From the NCBI GenBank assembly GCA_003224725.1, contig QHZQ01000005.1, positions 1-33,995 on the forward strand: a stretch of DNA of 33,995 nucleotides, read 5' to 3'. Numbering within the stretch: the stretch's first letter is position 1; every line of letters begins with the position of its first letter. The stretch comes from Acidobacteriota bacterium (lineage in GTDB: Bacteria > Acidobacteriota > Terriglobia > Versatilivoradales > Versatilivoraceae). The translations under genes were made by a program, and so were the position numbers. The notes beneath the pieces are model-generated. The model was not told where the DNA came from. It saw only the letters and a list, made by a program, of their open reading frames with translations, and did not search any database. Positions 1 to 7,538 of this stretch are shown here, one piece after another.

Positions 1-650
1 ATGGCGGAAGTAAATTCTCCATGCAGAGCCAAGAGGGTAGAGACCTGAAAAAAACGCGGGTCCTGGGGTTTGAGTAAAGCCTGCAGTTTTCGGGTAGAAA
101 GCCGGGCCTCGGGTTCGCGCTGGAGCAGGAGTTGACTTTCCAACGTTCCAATCAACGCCGCTGCGTCCGATGGATCGGTCTGATGCACCTTTTCGAAGTA
201 GGGGAGAGCTTCCGCAGGCCTCTCTTGAATTAGCGCAATGAGCCCTAGATTATAACTTGCCGATTGATTCCTTGGGTTAAGCTTCAGCACTGTTTGAAAA
301 GCATGGCTGGCTTCCGCGAAACGCTTTTGCTGAAGATATACCGATCCCAGGTAGCCTTGAGCGCGATCATTCCGAGGTTGGAGAGAAACGGCCCGCAGAA
401 GATGCTTTTCGGCCTCCTGGAGCTGTGCCTGGGCAGTGGCCACTAAGCCGAGCAAAACTTCTGCATCTGCCAGAGCCGGGTTAATTTCTAAGGCTTTCAT
501 TGCAGCCTCTCGAGACTTCTCCCATTCTTGTTTCTCGAAATGTTGCTGGGCCTGTTGAAACCAGCTCTGTGCTTCGCTGGACGGGGTTGTTGATCTGCTG
601 GACTGCAAAAAGACCAAAACCACCAGCAACAAGGGAAAGAGTTGCATCAT
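1..650 (-). CDS. Secreted TPR-repeat protein (partial, 5' part only)
   Basis: The reading frame starts at ATG 650 (a second ATG follows at 647) and runs off the left edge of the window, so only about 216 N-terminal residues are visible. A GAGGTGG Shine-Dalgarno-like run lies just upstream. The first ~18 residues (MMQLFPLLLVVLVFLQSS) are hydrophobic and look like a signal peptide, so export across the inner membrane is likely. From about residue 28 onward there are successive 34-residue TPR-like helical pairs with typical A/L/G/Y spacing, for example around AEASHAFQTVLKLNPRN and ALPYFEKVHQTDPSD. TPR arrays mediate protein-protein contacts; no enzymatic domain is visible in this part. The missing C-terminus could carry one, so the specific role is unknown. 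Confidence 0.8.
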   Translation of the reverse strand, partial: MMQLFPLLLVVLVFLQSSRSTTPSSEAQSWFQQAQQHFEKQEWEKSREAAMKALEINPALADAEVLLGLVATAQAQLQEAEKHLLRAVSLQPRNDRAQGYLGSVYLQQKRFAEASHAFQTVLKLNPRNQSASYNLGLIALIQERPAEALPYFEKVHQTDPSDAAALIGTLESQLLLQREPEARLSTRKLQALLKPQDPRFFQVSTLLALHGEFTSA

Positions 651-687
651 TCCACCTCTAACCAGACAAGAGCTTCGCCCTTGATTA

Positions 688-736
688 TGCCGCCTAGCGG
701 CATGCTGATTATAGCCCGGCCTTTCAAGGCTGGGCC
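688..736 (+). repeat. REP-like palindromic unit A
   Basis: Two adjacent hairpins are visible: TGCCGC/GCGGCA (688-702) and a longer one built on AGCCCGGCCTT/AAGGCTGGGC (712-735). The unit aligns with unit B at 891-946 (read on the other strand) over the blocks TAGCG, TGATT, TAGCCCGG and CTTTCAAGGC. Repeated extragenic palindromes of this build are typical partners of RayT transposases, and a RayT relic lies directly beside it. Confidence 0.6.
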
Positions 737-831
737 AAGGTAAGCAACCGTTTACCGCCTCGCGTCAGCGACGATTGATTCTTGGTGCTGAAGATGATCT
801 GGAAATAGAGCGAGCTATAGGTGTTAGCCAT
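724..831 (-). pseudogene. Relic of REP-associated tyrosine transposase (RayT, Y1_Tnp family), N-terminus only
   Basis: On the minus strand, ATG 831 opens a 35-codon frame that begins MANTYSSLYFQIIFSTKN and stops at TGA (724-726). This start closely resembles the N-terminus of RayT/IS200-like Y1 transposases, which commonly begin MANTY..L.. followed by a hydrophobic strand and F.TKNR. The resemblance fades after about residue 19, where the frame enters REP unit A. The HUH motif and catalytic tyrosine are absent, so it cannot be active. The relic is flanked by two inverted REP-like units, the arrangement seen around intact rayT genes. The assignment rests on a short but characteristic motif. 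Confidence 0.6.
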
Positions 832-890
832 TGCTAAAGTCTCCGACCGCTGATTCAGACGTCGCTCGCGACGGGGTCGACAGATGATAC

Positions 891-946
891 GCCCCTGCCT
901 GGCCTTGAAAAGACCGGGCTAAAATCAACCGTCGCTACGCGGCGGC
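891..946 (-). repeat. REP-like palindromic unit B
   Basis: Read on the minus strand it begins GCCGCCGCGTAGCGACGG and continues with TTGATTTTAGCCCGGTCTTTTCAAGG split over two half-sites. It matches unit A (688-736) in block order and sequence but lies in the opposite orientation, on the other side of the RayT relic. The hairpin arms are GCCCGG.CTT and AAGGCCAGGC. Confidence 0.55.
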
Positions 947-1111
947 CCCCAGGCCAGTGCGTTTGACAAGCAACCGCCCGGTTAGACTATCAATCCCCTT
1001 CGGGGAACTAAAATTTCCACGCTTGATGCAGGAGCTTTCGCCCTTGATCCCCGCAAAACGCACGGTCACGGATACGACTCCCGTGTAGGTCGTAATGCCC
1101 AGCCTAACCGT

Positions 1112-3124
1112 CTAATAATTCCAGGCCTGCAAGGCCTCAGGCAGACTGCCTGCCTCAGCAAAATGGGTTTCCTGCCCAAAGAGTTTATAAATCCGACGAG
1201 TATAATTGAACGCCTCAGGAAACCCGGTCAGGCAAACTATCCGTCGGGGAGCAAAAGCCCCTGCTACTTCAGGGATGTCGGAAACACGCAGGACATTGAG
1301 GAGCGCTGCCCCCCGCCAGTGAGAACCTGGAGGATCGTTAAGAATCACTTGCTGGACCCGCTCATCGAAAAGGCCCGCATAAAGCGTCAGAATTCCCATG
1401 TCTCCCTTTCCATAAAGAGAAATGGATGGGGAAGAGATCTTCTCTTCCTCAGTCATCCATTCGATGGCGCGCATAATGTCCCAGACTTGCATAGAAGCGA
1501 CGGTCCGCCCTATCCAGGAGGCGGTTCGTTGGATCTCGGCATATTCGAAGGCGCTCACTGGATGTTCGGTTAGTCGCGGATTAAAGATCAAAATGGTGTA
1601 TCGACCCAGCAGGGGCAAGAGTTCATCGAGGTCGAGGGGATAGATGGAATCGCCGGGACGCTTGACGTAGATGAGAACAGGAAACTTTTTCGAACGGTCC
1701 TTAGGCACAAGGAGTCGGGCACTAACCTTAACGCCTGGCTCACTGCTGAATTCAACCTCTTTGTAGTCGGCATAGAGAGCTGCCCAGCCTCCGCTGTTAC
1801 GAATAACGTTGGTTTGAAAGGCGTCCTTTTTTCGAGGGAACCAGCGGAAGACTTTGTCCTTAAGCCGCTCTAATAACTCTTGGCGACGGCGCTCCCACTG
1901 GGCCTGCGAAGTCCAAGTCCTGAGGGGGGCAGGAGAAGTAAGCAGGTTGTGGATCTTGTAATTGATGGCATCTGAAGGCAGCTTAGACAGGACGGCCAGG
2001 TCTTCGGCCTTTTCTTTTTCGAATTGTCCTTCGCTGTAAGAAGGGTTGCCTTTCTTAAGCCACCGGTTCATCCATTCCCGGGCCTCTTTGAGGAAAAGCG
2101 GAATGTCGCTATGTCCAACATCGTCGTCGACCTCCTTGACCCGGTCGGAGCTTGCATTGAGTCCCGCATGGAGGTCATAAATTCTTTTCACTTGGCGGAA
2201 CACCTCATGATATCCATCGGGCGGAAAGTCCGGGTCCTTTCTACCACTTAAAATGATCAATGGCCGCGGTGCGATTAGCGCACCAACGCTGGGGAAATCC
2301 TCCAGGTAAGTGTTATGGAAATAGATGCAGTCACATTGGCCGGCGGCGACCCAATGGGCTGCCTGTGAACCCAGGGTATAAGTGGAGCAGACCGGAGCCG
2401 CTACGGCAATTCTTTCGTCGACTGCGGCAGTGAACCAAGTCACAGCTCCGCCGCCAGAGATGCCAGTCATTCCAATACGGCCTTTATCGACCTCGGGTCG
2501 CGTCTCCAAATAATCCAGAGCTCGTATGGCATTCCATACTTCAGTTCCTGCTGGAGTGTATCCCAGCGACAACCAGTTCCACATATTTAAGTCGTGGATG
2601 CCGTGATGGATGCCCGCCACCTCGCCGAATTCAAGCGTGTCCAGAACCAGACAGGCGTAACCATTGGAGGCAAACCAGACTGCGCGGTCCTGATAACTCC
2701 ATTTTGCGCCCAGCGGATGGGGAGAGTGTCCGCAGACATAGAGAATTGTAGGAAGAAGCCCGACAGGCCTCATGGGAACATAAAAGTTGCCAGTCACATA
2801 AAGGCCCGGCAGACTTTGGAACACGAGCTTCTCTATCCTGTAATTAGCCCGTTGAAGCGTTCCGGTAATTTTCACGTTGAGCGGAGTGCGTTTCGGTAGC
2901 GGATCGAGCCCCAGCATGTAAAGCAATTTGCGTTTCAACATGGGTCGTTGTTTCGCCCAAGCCTCTGTACTCTCAAATTGAACCAACGATTCAGACGAGA
3001 TCCTGGCGGCAGTCTCTTTCAGATAGGTAAGAAACATCTCATGGCGTCTAAGCGCGCTTTCCTGCGCGGCAAGAGACTGAGACAGGAGAAGAAACAGAGG
3101 GAATGTAATTTTAGTCAAAGACAT
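1112..3124 (-). CDS. Secreted tandem alpha/beta hydrolase (acetyl-xylan-esterase-like)
   Basis: This 670-residue protein starts at ATG 3124 with a signal peptide (residues 1-20, ending ..SQSLAA). Residues ~60-360 form an alpha/beta hydrolase domain of the acetyl xylan esterase/dienelactone hydrolase type. It has an oxyanion-loop region (CGHSPHP), a nucleophile elbow GISGG with Ser223, a probable acid in SGRKDPD (near Asp297) and a probable His338 in DDVGHSD. Residues ~400-670 look like a second, degenerate hydrolase fold: the elbow position reads YGKGDMG, so the serine is replaced by glycine and that half is probably inactive. It likely acts outside the cytoplasm on an ester, possibly in polysaccharide, but the substrate is unknown. 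No clear Shine-Dalgarno sequence precedes the ATG. It lies downstream of the ntrX-like gene on the same strand, with a gap of about 195 bases. Confidence 0.85.
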   Translation of the reverse strand: MSLTKITFPLFLLLSQSLAAQESALRRHEMFLTYLKETAARISSESLVQFESTEAWAKQRPMLKRKLLYMLGLDPLPKRTPLNVKITGTLQRANYRIEKLVFQSLPGLYVTGNFYVPMRPVGLLPTILYVCGHSPHPLGAKWSYQDRAVWFASNGYACLVLDTLEFGEVAGIHHGIHDLNMWNWLSLGYTPAGTEVWNAIRALDYLETRPEVDKGRIGMTGISGGGAVTWFTAAVDERIAVAAPVCSTYTLGSQAAHWVAAGQCDCIYFHNTYLEDFPSVGALIAPRPLIILSGRKDPDFPPDGYHEVFRQVKRIYDLHAGLNASSDRVKEVDDDVGHSDIPLFLKEAREWMNRWLKKGNPSYSEGQFEKEKAEDLAVLSKLPSDAINYKIHNLLTSPAPLRTWTSQAQWERRRQELLERLKDKVFRWFPRKKDAFQTNVIRNSGGWAALYADYKEVEFSSEPGVKVSARLLVPKDRSKKFPVLIYVKRPGDSIYPLDLDELLPLLGRYTILIFNPRLTEHPVSAFEYAEIQRTASWIGRTVASMQVWDIMRAIEWMTEEEKISSPSISLYGKGDMGILTLYAGLFDERVQQVILNDPPGSHWRGAALLNVLRVSDIPEVAGAFAPRRIVCLTGFPEAFNYTRRIYKLFGQETHFAEAGSLPEALQAWNY

Positions 3125-3283
3125 TTGGTAATGGTTCTTGATTTAAGTTGACAGGAGCCGACATTCCGGGAACGCCCAGTCAACTCGGAGGATTGCACCC
3201 CAGGCAACATCGTACGGAGTGCTACTCTCCAGTGTGTGAAGCGGGGCGTGCTGCATTGCTCCCAATCCCGTTCTGGAAGAGGA

Positions 3284-3304
3284 GGCTGCCGACTGCTGGC
3301 AGCC
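3284..3304. other. Hairpin after the ntrX-like gene
   Basis: The inverted repeat GGCTGCC/GGCAGCC has a 7-base stem and 7-base loop and lies just past the 3' end of the ntrX-like gene (minus strand). There is no clear T-run in either direction, so it is only a weak candidate terminator. It may partly separate that gene from the hydrolase gene. Confidence 0.3.
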
Positions 3305-3320
3305 TTGGCGAGAAACGCGT

Positions 3321-4685
3321 TTAGTTCCGCTCAAAATTGATTTTCAAGGATTTCAATTTTCGATAGAGGTGGCTCCTCTCGATTCCAAGAGCTTCGGCTG
3401 TGCGAGACACATTTCCATTGTTTTCTTCAAGCTTCTTAAGTATGAAGTCTCTGTCGAAGGCAATGCGGGCTTCTGACAAGCTTTTAGCCTCTGAGGGGTC
3501 GTCGAATAAGACAGTTCCCTTTTGTAAAACTACCGGCGGGAGGTGGCGCACCTCTATTTTAACGGAGGGAGTCATAATTACGATTCGTTCTACCAGATTT
3601 CTCAATTCGCGGACGTTTCCAGGCCATGGATATTGCAATAGAACTTCCATGGCGTCCTGACTGATTTCCTTGGGCTTTCGCCCGTATAAGGAAGAGAATT
3701 CCTTTATGAAGAACTCCGTGAGAACCGGGATGTCCTCGGCACGTTCTCGAAGCGAAGGGACATGAAAAGGGATGACATTCAAGCGATAGAAGAGGTCCTC
3801 GCGAAAGTTTCCTTTTTCCATTTCTTGCTCGAGGTCCTTATTGGTTGCGGCAATAACTCGAACATCAACCGTGACAGGAGAGGAGGCGCCCACAGGTTCA
3901 AAACGTTGTTCTTCCAGAGCCCGCAACACTTTGGCTTGAGTCTTAAGGCTCATGTCACCCACCTCATCCAAGAATAATGTTCCACCATCGGCCTTTTCCA
4001 GTTTGCCCACCTTGTGACTGGCAGCACCCGTGAAAGCTCCTTTGACGTGCCCAAACAACTCACTCTCAATCAGTTCATCAGGAATGGCCGCACAATTCAC
4101 TTCAACAAAGGGAGAGGAACTCCTCAGGCTTTGATAGTGAAGAGCGTGAGCTACCAATTCCTTGCCTGTCCCACTCTCACCGTAGATCAGGACGCGGCCG
4201 TTGGTGGGTGCAGCGATCGCCAGTTGCTGTCTTAGTGCCTTCATTGGAACGCTGTTGCCAATAATCCTGTAGCGAGCACCTAACTCGGATTTTAGAATCT
4301 TGTTTTCATCTTGCAGATGTTTGTTTTCCAGGGCATTTTTCATGACCAGGAGAGTCTTTTCAATAGAAAGAGGCTTTTCAATGAAATCAAACGCTCCCAG
4401 CCGAGTGGCTTTTACTGCGGTCTCGATAGTGCCATGTCCGGAGATCATGACAACGGCCGAATCGATCTTCATTTTTTTCACTGCCTCCAAAGTTTGGAGA
4501 CCGTCAATTCCTGGCAACCAGATATCTAGCAAGATCAACTCGAAAATCTTATTCTCCAAGAGAGCCAGGCATTCCTCCCCACTGCTCGCTGTCTCTACCT
4601 TGAACCCCTCTTCGGTCAGAATTGCGCTCAGAGACTCGCGAATCCCGACTTCATCGTCAACCAGTAAAATGGAATTTCGCGCCAA
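3321..4685 (-). CDS. ntrX: NtrX-like sigma-54-dependent response regulator
   Basis: This 454-residue protein has three domains. The receiver (1-125) has the acidic pair in LLVDDE, phospho-acceptor Asp54 in LLLDIWLPG and Lys104. The AAA+ sigma-54 activation domain (~140-375) shows Walker A GESGTGKE (169-176), the sigma-54 contact loop GAFTGA (216-221), Walker B TLFLDE and arginine fingers in FREDLFYRL. The Fis-type helix-turn-helix lies at the C-terminus (NVSRTAEALGIERSHLYRKL). The start is TTG at 4685: an in-frame TGA lies two codons upstream and a GGAG lies about ten bases before it. It follows the NtrY-like kinase gene on the same strand after a 135-base gap, so the two form a cognate pair. 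In known bacteria NtrYX controls nitrogen, redox or envelope genes; the target here is not visible. Confidence 0.88.
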   Translation of the reverse strand: MARNSILLVDDEVGIRESLSAILTEEGFKVETASSGEECLALLENKIFELILLDIWLPGIDGLQTLEAVKKMKIDSAVVMISGHGTIETAVKATRLGAFDFIEKPLSIEKTLLVMKNALENKHLQDENKILKSELGARYRIIGNSVPMKALRQQLAIAAPTNGRVLIYGESGTGKELVAHALHYQSLRSSSPFVEVNCAAIPDELIESELFGHVKGAFTGAASHKVGKLEKADGGTLFLDEVGDMSLKTQAKVLRALEEQRFEPVGASSPVTVDVRVIAATNKDLEQEMEKGNFREDLFYRLNVIPFHVPSLRERAEDIPVLTEFFIKEFSSLYGRKPKEISQDAMEVLLQYPWPGNVRELRNLVERIVIMTPSVKIEVRHLPPVVLQKGTVLFDDPSEAKSLSEARIAFDRDFILKKLEENNGNVSRTAEALGIERSHLYRKLKSLKINFERN

Positions 4686-4820
4686 GGTTCATTAACTCCA
4701 GCTCATTACTTGAAATTCGGAAATCAACATGGGGCGGCCAACGAATTAAGAATTGGTTACGGAAAGTCTGGTGAAACGCTTCTCGAAACCCAATCCGCTT
4801 TCTTCCCTCCAGGCATTATT

Positions 4821-7121
4821 TTATCGGGTAGGAATCTCTATGACAAAGCTAGCGCCGGAGGGGACATTATCTTCGACGTGGATATAACCCTTATGGTCGG
4901 CCACAATCCGGCTGACAATAGCCAGACCCAACCCGGTCCCTTGCTTGCGAGTTGAAAAGTAGGGCAGAAATAGCTTCTCTTTGTCGGCAGGAGAGATACC
5001 CTGGCCTGTATCCTTTACGACAATCTGAATTGTCTCCTTATTGGGATAGAAACTGCTGAGAATCGAAAGCTCCTTCTGGCTGGAGTGGTCCATGGCTTCC
5101 AGAGCATTGTCAAAAAGGTTGACAAACACTCTTTTGAACTGCTCCGGATCGAGTTTAATTTCAGGGAGGGCTGGGGAAAGCACTTTTGTGACCCTAATTC
5201 CTTCAAACCGTCCGTTGTAAGAGGTAAGCGTATTCTCAATGATCGTATTCAGATTACACGAAACCAGGTTAGCTGCAGGAAGTCGCGCAAAGCGCGAGAA
5301 CTCGTCTACCATTCCTTTGAGAGTGGCCACTTCCTGAGTAATGGTTTGAACACATTCCTTAAGAATTCTATCAAAACCTGGATTGGCTGTGGGAAGGGGA
5401 AGCAAAGGGTCCGATTGTGGCTTCAGATAGTTTTTTAAGAGCCGCTCGGCGGACAATTGAATTGGGGTGAGTGGGTTCTTGATCTCATGAGCCATGCGAC
5501 GCGCCACTTCACGCCAGGCATTCGCTTTCTGTGCTTTCAAGACTTCCGTAAGGTCCTCCAGTACCATCACAACCCCCTGGGAGGGGTTATTGGTAGCATC
5601 CAATGAGTTAATGGTGACCTCAACGTAAAGATTGCGCCCTCGCAAACGCAGAGTGAGATCCTTGGTTGCAATCCCTACTCGGGACGCCTTTTCAAGAAGG
5701 GTTCTAATTTCGCCAGTATCTCCCGGCTGAAAGACTTCATCAATACGGAGCCGGTCATTCGAAAGGGTGCATGCCAACATTTCTTGAGCTGCCTTGTTCA
5801 TTTTGCTGATGCAATGGTCTGGGGCGACGGAGATGACTCCCGTTGGGATGTTTTCCAAAACCGTTTCTGTATATCTTCTCTTCTCTTCCAGAGCCTGATT
5901 GGAATTTTGCAGATCCCGGTTTGTTTGTTCCAATTTCTTGGAACTCTCGTGAAGCTGAGCAGTCATTCGATTGAAAGAGGAAACCAGGATGCCCAGTTCG
6001 TCGTCGGCGGGGCAATTCACCTGGTGGAGAAGATTTCCCTTCGAAACTTCATTGGAGGCCTCTGCCAGAGCGCGAATGGGGATAGTAATCCTTTTGGAAA
6101 GATACAGACCGATCCATACGGCTGCAAACAGAATGAGCAAAGTAATCAGCCCCAGCAAGAGCAGATAATTGCTTCGGATGACCTTACGATTAGTGGACCA
6201 GGTTTTGTAATATTTGTTGGATTGGGAGATCTGATTGGCCAGTTTGAGAATATCGCCCGGGATTTGATAGGCAATAATGATGTTGGCAAGAGGCTGTAAA
6301 TCTTCCGCGTGGACGATTTCTCCGGCGAGTATGATGTCCTTTCCCTCCTCATCAACCGTTGTTATCGTTGCCTCACGTTTGTCGGGGTTCCTAATGATCC
6401 TCTCAAAGACGGCAGGAGCCAATTGGGGCTTCCCTTCCTTCCAATCGACCAAACCCAACCTTTCGGTGGTTTTCCTGAAATCAGGATGGCTGCGGGGATA
6501 AAACTCATTTTGCTTATACACATATAAAGGGTTATTGAATTTGTCGGAAACCAGAATCAGTGCAAGATCCAAATCATTGGCAGTATTTCTCAATTCAGCG
6601 AAATTCGCCTTAGTTTGAGATGCTAAGAATTTCCTGAGAGCTGAATGATTGGCCAGGTACCTGGCACCTTGAGTTGCATTGGTGTTGGAGTCGTTGCGAA
6701 CCTGTCGGACGAGCTCCTCTACGTTGCCGAGCGCGCGATCGATAGGTTCACTAAACCATTTGTCCACGTTTCGGTTCAGTAAGAAATAAGCAAAGAAGGA
6801 CATGAAAATAACCGGAATAAAGGACAACCCCAAAAATGCCAGGACCAGCTTGGTTCGGAACTTCGAGCCAAGCTGCTGGCTTTTGCGTTCAAAATAAAGT
6901 TTCAGCAGGTTTCGCAAAAGAATCAGGCTGCAGATGGCGAGGAGGACTACATTCAACGAGCTGAGTGCCCAAAGTAAAAGGGAAGTTTGGCGCTCGGGAG
7001 CACCCAAAAAAGGATTGAGATCGAAGGCCTGCTGGATGACGGCGAAAACTAAAAGAACGGAAACGAGTATCGAGAGAGAAATGATAACGAGCCTTCGTTT
7101 GTCGCTCCTGTTTGAATTCAT
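4821..7121 (-). CDS. ntrY: NtrY-like membrane sensor histidine kinase
   Basis: The 766-residue length and architecture match NtrY. There are hydrophobic segments at about 11-31, 47-68 and 90-114, and then an extracytoplasmic region of ~200 residues. A further membrane segment (~317-341) is followed by HAMP (~338-392), PAS (~410-525), a dimerisation domain with phospho-acceptor His545 in RRMAHEIKNPLTP, and a HATPase_c domain with N-box NLFDNALEAM and G-box motifs near the C-terminus (TGLGLAIV). It would autophosphorylate and transfer phosphate to the downstream NtrX-like regulator. The signal sensed is unknown. It starts at ATG 7121, divergent from pilB, with a shared upstream region of about 417 bases. 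Confidence 0.88.
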   Translation of the reverse strand: MNSNRSDKRRLVIISLSILVSVLLVFAVIQQAFDLNPFLGAPERQTSLLLWALSSLNVVLLAICSLILLRNLLKLYFERKSQQLGSKFRTKLVLAFLGLSFIPVIFMSFFAYFLLNRNVDKWFSEPIDRALGNVEELVRQVRNDSNTNATQGARYLANHSALRKFLASQTKANFAELRNTANDLDLALILVSDKFNNPLYVYKQNEFYPRSHPDFRKTTERLGLVDWKEGKPQLAPAVFERIIRNPDKREATITTVDEEGKDIILAGEIVHAEDLQPLANIIIAYQIPGDILKLANQISQSNKYYKTWSTNRKVIRSNYLLLLGLITLLILFAAVWIGLYLSKRITIPIRALAEASNEVSKGNLLHQVNCPADDELGILVSSFNRMTAQLHESSKKLEQTNRDLQNSNQALEEKRRYTETVLENIPTGVISVAPDHCISKMNKAAQEMLACTLSNDRLRIDEVFQPGDTGEIRTLLEKASRVGIATKDLTLRLRGRNLYVEVTINSLDATNNPSQGVVMVLEDLTEVLKAQKANAWREVARRMAHEIKNPLTPIQLSAERLLKNYLKPQSDPLLPLPTANPGFDRILKECVQTITQEVATLKGMVDEFSRFARLPAANLVSCNLNTIIENTLTSYNGRFEGIRVTKVLSPALPEIKLDPEQFKRVFVNLFDNALEAMDHSSQKELSILSSFYPNKETIQIVVKDTGQGISPADKEKLFLPYFSTRKQGTGLGLAIVSRIVADHKGYIHVEDNVPSGASFVIEIPTR

Positions 7122-7538
7122 AGTTCGTTCCAGCAGACCGTATTGTGGAAACCTAAAATTCTACTACAGCCAACTATCAACGCCCTACCAAAAACAGCAA
7201 CATCGATGCTTTTTTTCTAACCTGTCCGAGGGTTTTTACCGAAAGCGATCTCTATCATGTCGTGCTCTGTGCTAAGCCCTTTCGGAATAATCACCAATCA
7301 GCTGAACCCAGGGCAAATTGGGTCGAATACCCTCTTTAGACTCTTACATACTCATTCAGATTGAGGCCGTGCTACTTCATCCCATTCTCATATCTAACGC
7401 ACACTGGCATGGGCCCCTAATCTTGACAAAATGCTTTGCGGTCATTAGCATGAGGCCCTACAATTTTTGTCAGTTCTTATCAAATTTCAATAATGTTAAT
7501 TCCCATATTGCCGAGAATTTCACTGGGAGATTCTACCG
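7122..7538. other. Divergent intergenic region between ntrY and pilB
   Basis: About 417 bases that must carry the promoters for ntrY (leftward) and the pil operon (rightward). A credible sigma-70 promoter facing pilB is seen at 7423-7451. I find no convincing -24/-12 (sigma-54) promoter and no strong leftward promoter. Confidence 0.5.
7423..7451 (+). promoter_or_regulatory. Candidate sigma-70 promoter for the pil operon
   Basis: A perfect -35 box TTGACA (7423-7428) is followed, after a 17-base spacer, by TAGCAT (7446-7451), which matches four of six -10 consensus bases. The 5' leader would be about 80 bases to the pilB ATG at 7539, which has GGGAGA placed as its ribosome binding site. Confidence 0.5.

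Larger units (their letters stand above)
651..1111. other. Gene-free stretch with REP-like hairpins and transposase relic
   Basis: About 460 bases with no intact gene. It contains two related REP-like units in opposite orientation (688-736 on the plus strand and 891-946 on the minus strand), a CGTCGC/GCGACG hairpin at 860-873, and a CCCCTTCGGGG hairpin near 995-1005. Between the two units lies a 35-codon relic of a RayT-type transposase. A near-identical 16/17-base direct repeat (670-685 and 1032-1048) brackets the whole arrangement. Confidence 0.6.

Noticed and set aside
988-1020. A CRISPR-repeat-like sequence, CAATCCCCTTCGGGGAACT followed by AAAATTTCCAC
   Set aside because: It resembles some CRISPR repeats, but only one copy is present and there is no spacer pattern or cas gene, so it is treated as a hairpin in a repeat-rich spacer.
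5784-6299. A 171-codon plus-strand frame inside the ntrY-like gene
   Set aside because: It is antisense to well-conserved kinase sequence and has no family-like features.
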